In this document: piece by piece, positions 1 through 8,363 of the stretch
Layout of the letters: every line of letters starts with the position of its first letter
How positions within the stretch are numbered: the first letter of the stretch is position 1
Source: Cohnella sp. OV330
GTDB taxonomy: Bacteria; Bacillota; Bacilli; Paenibacillales; Paenibacillaceae
Direction of reading: 5' to 3'
NCBI RefSeq assembly: GCF_900112065.1
Contig: NZ_FOKE01000007.1
Location: 62,001 to 126,000 of the forward strand
Length of the DNA stretch: 64,000 bases
Notes under the pieces: model-generated
Databases searched by the model: none
What the model saw: the letters and a program-made list of their open reading frames with translations, nothing else
Told to the model about the DNA's origin: nothing
Program-made: the position numbers and the translations under genes

Positions 1-1
1 G

Positions 2-1603
2 ACACCGCAGTCGCAGCGCAACCTGCTGCCTGGCGCCGGATTTTCCGCGCGTGCGACCGACGGGGACGTCCTGAAGTTCGCCTATGCGCTGCAGGGCGGG
101 CAATCGCCGGCGAGCGGCGACGCTGAATTGGCTTCCTTCGCGTTCAAAGGAGCTGGTGCCGGCCAGGTGCGGATCTCCCTGGAGTCGGTGCAGCTGATGG
201 ACGCGAATCTGGCGGCCTCAACGTACGAGGGGGGCTCGTCCGTCCTCGTGACCGTGTCGGACGGATCGTCGCCTTCGTCGCCCACGCCGAGCGCTTCGCC
301 GACGGCGGGTCCGTCGGATGGAACGCCGACACCGACCACGCCGTCTCCTGCACCGGCCACGCCATCGCCGTCGCCGACCGCGAGTCCGTCCGCGGGTCCG
401 TCGGCTTCGCCCGGACCGACGCCGGCGCCGGTGGTCATCGACCTTGCGGCAGAGCCGGATGCCGACGGCGTCGCCGTCGCCCGGCCGCCTGCGGAGCGGC
501 TGCGCGAGGCGCTGACGTCGGCGCGCGGCGGCACGCTGCGCATCGCCGTCCGGTCGACCGCCGCAGCGGGCACGCTCGCGGTCGATCTGCCGCTCGCCGA
601 GCTGCGCGGCTCCGACCTGCCGGCGCGGATCGAGATCGATGCCGGCGAGGCGAAGCTCGCCTTCGATCCGGCTCTGCTGTTCGCGCTGACGGGTACGGAC
701 ACTTCGTCGCTTCGCGTCGGCGCCGGCCGCGCCGATAACGCGGCGATTCCGGAGGCTGCCAAAGCGCGGATCGGCGGCCGTCCGGTCTACGACCTGATCC
801 TGACGGCCGACGGCAAGAGCCTCGGATCGCTTGGCGATGGCCGGCCCGTGACCGTGAGCCTCCCCTACACGGCCAAGCCGGACGAAGCGCCCGAACGTCT
901 CGTCGTCTGCTTCGTCGCCGAAGACGGCAGCCTCGGGGTGGTCAAGCACGGCGCATACGATGCCGCGTCGGGACAAATCTCGTTCAAGCCGACGCACTTC
1001 AGCTTATTTGCGATCGTGCAGGCGCCGGCCGCCTTCACAGATCTCGCGCGCGTGCCTTGGGCGCAGCCTGGCATCGAAGCGCTTGCCGCCCGGGGACTCG
1101 CGAGCGGCGTCGGGGAGTCGATGTTCGCGCCGGACAGGCACGTCACCCGCGCGGAGTTCGTCGCGCTGCTCATGAACGTGCTCGCCCCGGCATCACGCGG
1201 GCCGGAGATCGCTCCCGCCTTCTCCGACGTCAAGCCCGGCGCTTGGTACGCAGGCGCCGTGTCCGCGGCTGCCGAACTCGATATCGCGCGCGGCCGCCCG
1301 GACGGCAGCTTCGGCATTCGGGACGAGATCAGCCGCCAAGATATGGCGGTGATGATGGAACGCGCGCTTCGCCTCGCCGGCGTTCGAACCGGCGCCGACG
1401 ACGAAGCGGCGCCGACCGGCAGCCTATCCGCCCTTGCCTTCGCGGACAGCGACGCGATCGCGCCTTATGCGCGCGATGCCGTCGACGCATTGCACGCGGC
1501 CGGCATCCTGACCGGCGTCGGCGGAAGCCGAATCGCGCCGGCCGAGACCGCGACCCGGGCGCAGGCGGCGGTCATGCTGTACCGATTGTACCGGCTTCTG
1601 TAA
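2..1603 (+). CDS. Cohesin/SLH-domain surface protein, C-terminal part (5' end outside window)
   Basis: The reading frame is open from the first bases, so the gene starts upstream and 533 codons remain. The first ~80 residues look like a cohesin-type carbohydrate-binding fold (motif LKFAYALQGG, then SFAFKGAGAG). A Pro/Ser/Thr-rich linker follows (about residues 89-142), then a domain of ~200 residues often found in Paenibacillus surface proteins, ending in HFSLFAIV. Three S-layer homology repeats start near residues 345, 407 and 480 (FTDLARVPWA, FSDVKPGAWY, FADSDAIAPY). SLH repeats bind pyruvylated secondary cell-wall polymer, so the protein is probably anchored on the cell surface. Its ligand or any catalytic domain would lie upstream and cannot be seen. 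A hairpin terminator follows. Confidence 0.85.
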   Translation, partial: TPQSQRNLLPGAGFSARATDGDVLKFAYALQGGQSPASGDAELASFAFKGAGAGQVRISLESVQLMDANLAASTYEGGSSVLVTVSDGSSPSSPTPSASPTAGPSDGTPTPTTPSPAPATPSPSPTASPSAGPSASPGPTPAPVVIDLAAEPDADGVAVARPPAERLREALTSARGGTLRIAVRSTAAAGTLAVDLPLAELRGSDLPARIEIDAGEAKLAFDPALLFALTGTDTSSLRVGAGRADNAAIPEAAKARIGGRPVYDLILTADGKSLGSLGDGRPVTVSLPYTAKPDEAPERLVVCFVAEDGSLGVVKHGAYDAASGQISFKPTHFSLFAIVQAPAAFTDLARVPWAQPGIEALAARGLASGVGESMFAPDRHVTRAEFVALLMNVLAPASRGPEIAPAFSDVKPGAWYAGAVSAAAELDIARGRPDGSFGIRDEISRQDMAVMMERALRLAGVRTGADDEAAPTGSLSALAFADSDAIAPYARDAVDALHAAGILTGVGGSRIAPAETATRAQAAVMLYRLYRLL

Positions 1604-1642
1604 GATTGCGATTGTGTTCACATGGCCTGATTCGCACCAAAG

Positions 1643-1687
1643 CCCGGCTTCCGAAGGCGCGATATTTCCGCCGCGTTGCCGGGTTTT
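1643..1687 (+). terminator. Rho-independent terminator after SLH protein
   Basis: CCCGGC (1643-1648) pairs with GCCGGG (1678-1683), with an inner GGCG/CGCC stem, followed by a run of six T. Confidence 0.6.
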
Positions 1688-1712
1688 TTACGCGTTCGTC
1701 GCGCTGCTTCCG

Positions 1713-3326
1713 TCACCTGCCCATGGCCTGCAGCACGTCGCTGATCTTGCGGCTATGGGATAGTACGCCATAGTTCATCCAGGCCAGAAAATCGACCTCG
1801 TATGCGCGGCCCGCTCTGACGGCGGGCAGGCTTTGCCAAACGTCGGAATCGAGCAGTTCCCGGCCCTCTCCGTGGCCCTCGAAGGTCACGAACAAATGAT
1901 CGGCATCCAGCTCCTTCAGTTCCTCAAGCGACAGATTGACCCTTCGAACGCCGGAAGCCATCCTGCGCACGATGTCCGGCTCGGTTAGACCGAGACCGCG
2001 GTAGAGGAGCGGTCCCGTGTAGCCGCAAGCTCCGCCTCCGTACAGCGCGATCGACTGCCCCGAAATCCTTAGGACGGCTACGGACTCCTTGGCTGATGTG
2101 CGTCCCAGCCGAAAACGAGCCTCCGCGATCTGGCGTTCCAGCCGTTCGACGGCCGCCGTCGCTTCCTGCTGTCTGCCCAGGACATTTCCGATTGATCTGA
2201 GCATCAATCTCCAATCTTCTCCTGCAAATGGAATCTTAAAAACGGGGGAGATCCGGCTGTACCGTTCCAAATTCCATCTCCGGTGCCCGTCGTTCAGGAG
2301 GATGAAGTCGGGCTGGTGGCTGGAGAGGACCGTCCAATCGTCAACGGCGATATCGAAGTCGGGCACGCCGTACAGTCCCAAGTATTCTTGTCTGCCCCAT
2401 CCGCGATGGAAAAATTGCAAGATAGGGGTAACGCCCAACGCGACAAGGTAATCTTCCAAAAAAGGTGCGAAAACACGCGTTTTTCCAGTGTTCCGGCTGC
2501 GGTACTGCCCCGGCGTGATTCCGACTTTTTGCTTAAACTTCCGATTGAAGTAATATTCGTTGCTGTATCCGACCGCAAGCGCGATCTGCTTCAGCTTGTC
2601 GCCGGTCAGCAGCAGCATCTCCTGCGCCTTGTCGATACGAACGGTGTTCAGGAAGTCGATCGGCAGCTGTCCCGTCTCTTCCTTGAACAACTGCGTATAG
2701 CGCCACCGGTTGGTTGCCGTCATCTCGGCGAGCCGACCGATGGACAGCGGCTGCGCGTAATGCGCTCTTACATATTCGACTGAACGGCCCACGGCCTGCC
2801 GCAGCGATTGCTCGCCGGCTGCCGCGCTGCGGTACGCTCTAAGCATCGAGAGCAACAGCGACTGAAAACGAATCTGCCGATCCAGCCGCTCCAGTTCGTC
2901 GGCTTCGTTCCGGCTGCGGTGCAAATGCTCCGCCTCCAGCAGCATGCCTGCAGCGGAAGCGCCGAATTCGTGCGTCCAAGATGCGAGCCATTCATCGAGC
3001 GTCTCAAGTCCGGTCTTACCCTCGGACGAATGCTGAAGCCCCGACATCTCGAATTCGAATCGGTAGCCCGTCATCCCGATCACTCCGGCCTCCAGCCGGC
3101 AGATCGCTTGAGGATGCAGCATCAGGCAGGCGCCTTGCGCGAGGGCGGTCTTTTTATTTTCCAGCATGCCATGTCCGACGCCGTCCGTGATCAACAGCAT
3201 CATATAGACGCTTGACGCCATCGCGTTCCCTCGTCCAGCCTCGATTTGAAATGCTTCGGCATCCGCGAGCCGGAACTGAACCGCTCCCTTCGCCGTCGCC
3301 GCACCGTTTTGCAAATCGTTTGTCAT
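1713..3326 (-). CDS. AraC-family regulator with C-terminal siderophore-binding domain (Btr-like)
   Basis: 537 residues in three parts: an N-terminal cupin-like region (about 1-140), an AraC-type double helix-turn-helix (about 183-280, including VGYSNEYYFNRKFKQ and GITPGQYR), and a FecCD-partner type periplasmic-binding domain (about 285-537). This resembles Bacillus subtilis Btr (YbbB), which senses ferric bacillibactin in the cytoplasm and activates siderophore uptake. The start is ATG at 3326 because GGAGG lies five bases upstream; an in-frame GTG 12 bases earlier would overlap that ribosome-binding site. A Fur-like box lies 17 bases upstream of the start. The C-terminal domain is collinear with the neighbouring binding lipoprotein (LEDYLVALGVTP against LEDYLKALGVTP), so the two probably recognise similar ligands. 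The ligand itself is not determinable. Confidence 0.85.
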   Translation of the reverse strand: MTNDLQNGAATAKGAVQFRLADAEAFQIEAGRGNAMASSVYMMLLITDGVGHGMLENKKTALAQGACLMLHPQAICRLEAGVIGMTGYRFEFEMSGLQHSSEGKTGLETLDEWLASWTHEFGASAAGMLLEAEHLHRSRNEADELERLDRQIRFQSLLLSMLRAYRSAAAGEQSLRQAVGRSVEYVRAHYAQPLSIGRLAEMTATNRWRYTQLFKEETGQLPIDFLNTVRIDKAQEMLLLTGDKLKQIALAVGYSNEYYFNRKFKQKVGITPGQYRSRNTGKTRVFAPFLEDYLVALGVTPILQFFHRGWGRQEYLGLYGVPDFDIAVDDWTVLSSHQPDFILLNDGHRRWNLERYSRISPVFKIPFAGEDWRLMLRSIGNVLGRQQEATAAVERLERQIAEARFRLGRTSAKESVAVLRISGQSIALYGGGACGYTGPLLYRGLGLTEPDIVRRMASGVRRVNLSLEELKELDADHLFVTFEGHGEGRELLDSDVWQSLPAVRAGRAYEVDFLAWMNYGVLSHSRKISDVLQAMGR

Positions 3327-3342
3327 CGCGGCCTCCACCTAT

Positions 3343-3357
3343 TGATAACCATTCTCA
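3343..3357 (-). promoter_or_regulatory. Fur-like box upstream of the AraC regulator
   Basis: TGATAACCATTCTCA matches the 7-1-7 Fur consensus TGATAATNATTATCA at 12 of the 14 specified positions and lies just upstream of the regulator start. Iron repression is inferred. Confidence 0.7.
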
Positions 3358-3380
3358 AAGCCTGTCCGTCTAGTTTAAAT

Positions 3381-3416
3381 AAAAAAAAGGAGCGCTTCAA
3401 TCCTAAAATTGAAGAG
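3381..3416 (-). terminator. Terminator after siderophore-binding lipoprotein
   Basis: Read on the minus strand, CTTCAAT pairs with ATTGAAG around a six-base loop, followed by eight T. It separates the lipoprotein gene from the regulator gene, which then has its own Fur-like box. Confidence 0.65.
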
Positions 3417-3447
3417 CCCCCGTATGAATGTTTCTGTCCGATCTCCT

Positions 3448-4479
3448 TTACTTCACCATGAGCTTCAGAAGATCGTCGATTTTCATGCCGTTCGCCGTGA
3501 TCGCGCCGCTCTGCCAGTGGCTGCGTTCGACCTTGTACACATGGCCGTTTTTAAAAGCGGGCACCGATTTCCATAGCGGACTGTCCAACAAGGAAAACGA
3601 ATCTTGATTTTCCGCCGTCTGCCAATCCCCGTTGGACGGAATCACGATGATGTGATCCGCATCCAGCATCGAGAAGGCCTCTTCGGACAGAATCTCCTGG
3701 AATTCCGTCATTTTTTGCACCATCGGGTGCGGCGTAAGCCCCAGCTCGTCGAACAAAAGACTGCCCACAAAACGGTTTTTGACGCCGAACAACGCGATCG
3801 TCCGGTCGCCGACATTGACGCGGATGACCGCCACCGTCTCTTGGCCGACGGCTTGCGCCAGTTTGGCCTTGGCGTCCGCTAACTTAGCTTCATAGGCCGC
3901 AGCCACGCTCTCGGCTTGCTCGGGCATGCCGATGACATCGCCGATCGTCTTCAGAATTTGTTCGGAGCTCTGAAGAATGTCTTCGGGCAGCCTGTAGGTC
4001 GGCGCCACCTTCGTATATTGATCGTAAGCCGCCCGGTCCGTGCCGCCGTCGACGATGATGAGATCGGGACGTTGCGCGAGCAGCGCCTCGATGCTGCCGC
4101 TCGTATCGAACAGAGGCGCGTCCAGGTTCAGATAGTCTTGCTTGCCCCAGTTCGGATTGTACCACTGGACGATCGGCGTCACGCCCAGCGCCTTCAAGTA
4201 GTCTTCCAGATAGATGGCCGCGATCCGCTTCGGATGCGCTGGCACGGTGACTTCGCCGAATTCATCCTTGACGATTCGCGTTTCGTCGTCCGCCGTTGCG
4301 GCGGTGCCGGACGCAGTAGCACCCTGCGAAGACTGCGCGTTTTCCGTCGCTGAGGTCTGAGGCGCGGCGGCCTTCGAATGCTCGCTCGGCTTGTCCTCCC
4401 CGGATCCGCATCCCGCCAATAAACCTACCCACAATACCGCCGCCATCGTTACCGCCGTTTTTTTAACCCAACCAGACAT
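3448..4479 (-). CDS. Iron-siderophore ABC transporter substrate-binding lipoprotein
   Basis: 343 residues. A lipoprotein signal peptide ends in LLAGC with the acylated Cys at position 24. An Ala/Ser/Thr-rich spacer follows to about residue 60, then a class III periplasmic-binding domain (YLEDYLKALGVTP, RPDLIIVDGG, LDADHIIVIP) of the FhuD/FeuA type. It should capture ferric siderophore outside the membrane. ATG at 4479 is preceded by GGGGGAG at nine bases. No permease or ATPase gene adjoins it, so it is an orphan binding protein that must use a transporter encoded elsewhere. A double Fur-like box lies upstream. Its binding domain is paralogous to that of the adjacent AraC regulator. Confidence 0.87.
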   Translation of the reverse strand: MSGWVKKTAVTMAAVLWVGLLAGCGSGEDKPSEHSKAAAPQTSATENAQSSQGATASGTAATADDETRIVKDEFGEVTVPAHPKRIAAIYLEDYLKALGVTPIVQWYNPNWGKQDYLNLDAPLFDTSGSIEALLAQRPDLIIVDGGTDRAAYDQYTKVAPTYRLPEDILQSSEQILKTIGDVIGMPEQAESVAAAYEAKLADAKAKLAQAVGQETVAVIRVNVGDRTIALFGVKNRFVGSLLFDELGLTPHPMVQKMTEFQEILSEEAFSMLDADHIIVIPSNGDWQTAENQDSFSLLDSPLWKSVPAFKNGHVYKVERSHWQSGAITANGMKIDDLLKLMVK

Positions 4480-4509
4480 TTCTCATTTCTCCCCCGGGTC
4501 CATTATCAT

Positions 4510-4524
4510 TGATATTCATTCTCA
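4510..4524 (-). promoter_or_regulatory. Fur-like box upstream of siderophore-binding lipoprotein
   Basis: TGATATTCATTCTCA (4510-4524) matches the 7-1-7 Fur consensus closely. ATTATCAT just to its left (4502-4509) extends it into an overlapping second box, as is typical of strongly Fur-repressed promoters. Confidence 0.7.
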
Positions 4525-4587
4525 ATCAATAAACCTAGGGTAGCGCACGAGGGAATGAGAAACAATGCACTTTTTATCGCGGATTTT

Positions 4588-6246
4588 TTATACAAATTGT
4601 AAGCTTTCGGTTCCCAGCATCGCTTCCAACATCGCCTCTCCCAGAACCCGATCGAAGGGGCCCCAGCCGGTATCTTCGTTTCCGAACGTGTGATTGACCA
4701 TGTTGCCCTTGAGCTCCGTCACGAAATATTTGCCGAAACGGTGCAAGTTGTCAAAGTAATCGAACCCGCCAACGAAAGCCACGCCGTATTCGGCCGCCAG
4801 TCTGCGGTACAACGCGTAAATACGGCGAATATGGCGTTTGGAGCCGTACTTCGTAAAGAGCGGATTAACGCCGTTCGCCATCACGATCATGCAAGCCGCG
4901 CCGTATTCGAGGATTCGCTCCAAGATCGCTCTGACCGTCCGTTCGATATCGGCTTCGACGTGACCGGAGCAGGCGTCGTTGATCAGATATTCGAGCACGA
5001 CGAGATCGGGCGCCGCGGCCAGCCCCTCTTTTTCCAGCCGGTGAATGCCCATCGCCGATTGCTCGCCGCCGACCGCGACGTTCGAGCTGAACAGCTTCGC
5101 GTCCGGGTACCGCGTTCGGAGGCCCTCCATTACCTGATAGGGCCACAAGCCGGCGCGGGTCGCGCTCTCGCCGAAAAAGGCGATGCGCAGCGGACGTCCT
5201 GCCGCCATGGCCTGCCGGAAGCCCGCGAGATGCGCGGTCTGCTCCAGGGGGATCGACGCCGCCGGCGCGTCGCCGGCAAGCACGGATCTGCGGTCCATGA
5301 TCATCTCCGGGATCGCTTCGATCGTGAATTGCAGACGCCCGTCTTCGTCGCCCTGGGGAGGCCGCGGGAACGCGAGCCCGAGTCCCCAGTCGACCTCGAA
5401 TCCGTAAGCCGTCTCCATGACAAGCGGGAACTCTTCGTCCCATTCGAATGTTCGAGGCGCCGTCCAGCGCAGGGATTCCCGTGTCGGCGTCAGGCCGGTA
5501 CCGTAATCCTCGCCTGTGGCGCCGATCCGAAGCTGAGGGCTTCCGCCGGGCTTCGGCTCGATTTCTACATAATAAGTCCGCCTGACCATGTCTTCGTATC
5601 GGCCGCGGAGCGCGCCCGGCGGAGAGGACGTGGACATGCTCGACAGCGAGCTCTCGCCGCCGTAGACGCACGATTGTCCCCAGCCGGTAAATATATGGGC
5701 GAGCACGAAGCCGTCCCTCACGAGCGGCGGCTCGGGCAGCAGCAGCTCTCTAGCCTCCGGGGCGTCGACATCCCCCTCGACGACAGTAAGGGAACCGTCC
5801 TCCCGGAGCACGATCGCATCATATCGGCAGAGCCATACCGCGTAGTCGAGCGAGAGCGTCTCGCCGTCCGCGATGCGGCCCCCAGACATTCGCTTCACCG
5901 TACCCCAATGATAGTCGTACGTATAGTCGACATCGGGCGCATACTTCGTCCCGCGATCGCTCGAATAAACCGACAGCGTACCCGGGACCATGCGCTGGTA
6001 GGGCGCGCCGCCGCTGCCGCGAATATCTTCGCCGTTCCACCAGGAAGGCGAGACCGCGCCTACGCCGCGGATCGTGTAGACTTGGTCGCTGTACTGCCGC
6101 CGGCCGGCGGGCCGGATCGGCAGCTTCACTTCGCGGGGCACCTCGACGACGCGGTCCGCTATCGTCAGGAAGCCGGGTTGAACGACAACCGCCATCGAGG
6201 CGGGGGCGGTAGAGACGACGGATAGACCGGAAACCTGCGCGTTCAA
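4588..6246 (-). CDS. SGNH/GDSL-family hydrolase with large N-terminal extension
   Basis: 552 residues. The C-terminal ~220 residues have the SGNH blocks: AFFGESAT (block I nucleophile region), NVAVGGEQSA (block II Gly), LEYLINDA (block III Asn) and NHTFGN (block V His). The ~330 N-terminal residues are beta-rich, with Tyr/Asp-rich stretches, and I do not recognise them; they may be a carbohydrate-binding or virion-like beta domain. No signal peptide is evident. The start is TTG at 6246, chosen because AAAGGAG lies nine bases upstream. It diverges from the sensor-kinase gene of the first sugar locus. Deacetylation of a polysaccharide is plausible from the family and the neighbourhood but not shown. 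Confidence 0.65.
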   Translation of the reverse strand: MNAQVSGLSVVSTAPASMAVVVQPGFLTIADRVVEVPREVKLPIRPAGRRQYSDQVYTIRGVGAVSPSWWNGEDIRGSGGAPYQRMVPGTLSVYSSDRGTKYAPDVDYTYDYHWGTVKRMSGGRIADGETLSLDYAVWLCRYDAIVLREDGSLTVVEGDVDAPEARELLLPEPPLVRDGFVLAHIFTGWGQSCVYGGESSLSSMSTSSPPGALRGRYEDMVRRTYYVEIEPKPGGSPQLRIGATGEDYGTGLTPTRESLRWTAPRTFEWDEEFPLVMETAYGFEVDWGLGLAFPRPPQGDEDGRLQFTIEAIPEMIMDRRSVLAGDAPAASIPLEQTAHLAGFRQAMAAGRPLRIAFFGESATRAGLWPYQVMEGLRTRYPDAKLFSSNVAVGGEQSAMGIHRLEKEGLAAAPDLVVLEYLINDACSGHVEADIERTVRAILERILEYGAACMIVMANGVNPLFTKYGSKRHIRRIYALYRRLAAEYGVAFVGGFDYFDNLHRFGKYFVTELKGNMVNHTFGNEDTGWGPFDRVLGEAMLEAMLGTESLQFV

Positions 6247-6389
6247 GGGAAGTCACTCCTTTGGGCTCTGTTTCGTTTGCCCCTATTGTAAAACGCGGCC
6301 CGCCGTACCTATATAGATAATCGTACAATCGCGTATTGATTTTTGTGCTGCTTTCCGGCGCAGGAATCGAGGGCCTATATTCGTCTCTA

Positions 6390-6418
6390 TTGTCCCGGGA
6401 ACTGAAAGCGTTTATATT
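6390..6418 (+). promoter_or_regulatory. Promoter of the first two-component system with overlapping cre-like site
   Basis: TTGTCC (6390-6395) and TATATT (6413-6418) are 17 bases apart, a sigma-A arrangement. CTGAAAGCGTTTATAT (6402-6417) matches the catabolite-responsive element consensus WTGNAARCGNWWWCAW at all but two positions and overlaps the -10 box, which suggests CcpA repression. Confidence 0.5.
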
Positions 6419-6530
6419 AGCGATTAAGCGACTTGCGCCGTTCGGGTTGCGCCGGTTCGGGCGGCGGACATGAGGCGTGCGAATGGTCTGTAAGAGCGGG
6501 GCAGATGATCTTCACGACAGGGATGATGCG

Positions 6531-8363
6531 ATGAAATTCACGAAGCGCTTTACGCCGTTCTTTCATAATTGGAACGTCATCTCCAAGTTTGTCGCTATTT
6601 ACGTATCCATTTTGTTGGTATCGCTGGCCGTCACGGGTTATATGCTGTACCGGCAGGCCGCGAATTCGGCCATCGAGCAGTCACAGACCGTGTTGGAGCA
6701 AAATCTGCTGCAGACGAAGGAGAGCATCAAAGAGAAGGTGGCGATGACGGAGAACATCTCCCAGATCATCGCGTTCGACTCGCGCATGCAAACCTTTCTT
6801 GACAGCGATTTCATGATCGAAAGCATCCAGCTCCAAGACTACCGCGACAATATCGCGCCGATTCTGGACAATATCATGAGGCAGAATCCTTATATTCATT
6901 CGATTCATGTCTATATGGGCAATCCGACCATCCCGGAGCTGTACGGCGGGTACGACGGCTTTTACAGCATGAAGCGGATTCGGGAAGATCCGCAGTATCG
7001 GCCTATCCTGGAGAATCATGCGCTGCGCTCGGTTTGGCGGGATCTGCACAAGGAGAAGGTGCTGCTCGTGAGGCCCGATCTGACCGCGGACGCGGACGTG
7101 CTTTCGTTTAACCGGAAAGTGTACTCCATCCGCAACTATGAAGTCGCCGGGATGGTCGAAATCGAAATCACGGCTAAAGAGCTGTTCAAAACGCTGGAGG
7201 ATTCGGTCTCGACCGCTATCGGAGACGTATTCGTCGCGGACGGCGGCGACCGGATCGTATCCGAAAACGTGCCGAACGCCTATGGAAAGCGATTGGAGCA
7301 ACTGGGCCTGACCGGCCTGCCGCTTGAAGGCGGCGTCAACCGGATCGCAACGGTAGGGGGCGAACGATCCATCGTCATCTCGATTCCGCTTCAGGGTCCG
7401 GGTCTGCGGGTCGTCGGCGTCTTTCCCCTCGCCCACGTGCTGGACAAAGTGTACGAGTCCATCCGCACGACTATCGTGGTCCTGGCCTTGGCGCTGCTGC
7501 TGCTCAGCCTATTGGTCTACTATGTCACGGCGAAGCTGCTCTCCCGCATGAAGGTGCTGCTGAAGGCCATGAAGCAAGTGCGGGAGGGGTCGCTGGACGT
7601 ATCCGTGCCCGTCGTCTGGAACGACGAATTTTCGCAGATGGCGCTGAGTTTCAACCATATGACCGAACGCATCCACGGGCTCGTGGAGACCGTCTACAAA
7701 GCCGAGCTTCTGGAGAAAGAGGCGGAAGTCAAGGCGCTGGAGTCTCAGATCAACCCCCATTTCCTTTACAACACGCTGGCGACGATCTCTTGGGTGGCGC
7801 GTAAAGCGAAGGCGCCGGAGGTCGTCCGCATCTCCGATTCGCTCGCGAAGTTCTACCGGCTCGTGCTGAACAAGGGCAGCTCGGAGACGTTGATCGGGAA
7901 CGAGCTGGACATGGTCAAGGCTTATCTGGCGATCCAGAAATTCCGCTTCGAGGACCGCTTCGACGCCATTTTCGAGGTGGACGAGCGGGTCAGGGAATTC
8001 ATTACCGTCAAAAACATCCTGCAGCCGCTCGTCGAGAATGCGCTCGTACACGGCATCGAGCCGAAGCGGGCGCACGGCACCATCTTCATTAAGGCAAGGC
8101 TGGAGGCGGAGCAAGTCGTACTGCAGATCGTCGACGACGGCGTCGGAATAGGCGGCGACCGCTTGCGCGAATTGAGGGAGGGCCGGCCCGTCGACTCGCA
8201 AGGCAGCGGGTACGCGCTGGCCAATATTATCGGACGCCTGCGCATGATGCACGGGGATCGCCACCGTCTGGAACTGTTCAGCCGTCCGGGGATCGGCACG
8301 GTCATTACGATCTCTTTTGAGGCAAGGAGGAGGACGGACATTGCTAAAGCTGCTGATCGTTGA
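6531..8363 (+). CDS. YesM-type sensor histidine kinase
   Basis: 610 residues. One transmembrane helix near residues 18-40, an extracellular sensor region to about 285, a second helix (about 293-315), a HAMP linker, then a His_kinase domain with QINPHFLYNTL (His410) and an HATPase domain (ENALVHG, DDGVGIGG, GYALANI). This is the class of kinases that controls polysaccharide and sugar uptake in Paenibacillaceae. Start ATG at 6531, with AGGGA upstream; an earlier in-frame GTG lacks a ribosome-binding site. The next gene starts 23 bases before this one ends, so translation is coupled. A cre-like element overlaps the promoter. Confidence 0.88.
   Translation: MKFTKRFTPFFHNWNVISKFVAIYVSILLVSLAVTGYMLYRQAANSAIEQSQTVLEQNLLQTKESIKEKVAMTENISQIIAFDSRMQTFLDSDFMIESIQLQDYRDNIAPILDNIMRQNPYIHSIHVYMGNPTIPELYGGYDGFYSMKRIREDPQYRPILENHALRSVWRDLHKEKVLLVRPDLTADADVLSFNRKVYSIRNYEVAGMVEIEITAKELFKTLEDSVSTAIGDVFVADGGDRIVSENVPNAYGKRLEQLGLTGLPLEGGVNRIATVGGERSIVISIPLQGPGLRVVGVFPLAHVLDKVYESIRTTIVVLALALLLLSLLVYYVTAKLLSRMKVLLKAMKQVREGSLDVSVPVVWNDEFSQMALSFNHMTERIHGLVETVYKAELLEKEAEVKALESQINPHFLYNTLATISWVARKAKAPEVVRISDSLAKFYRLVLNKGSSETLIGNELDMVKAYLAIQKFRFEDRFDAIFEVDERVREFITVKNILQPLVENALVHGIEPKRAHGTIFIKARLEAEQVVLQIVDDGVGIGGDRLRELREGRPVDSQGSGYALANIIGRLRMMHGDRHRLELFSRPGIGTVITISFEARRRTDIAKAADR

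Noticed and set aside
3327..3338. Upstream GTG start for the AraC regulator
   Set aside because: It would overlap the GGAGG ribosome-binding site that serves the ATG at 3326.
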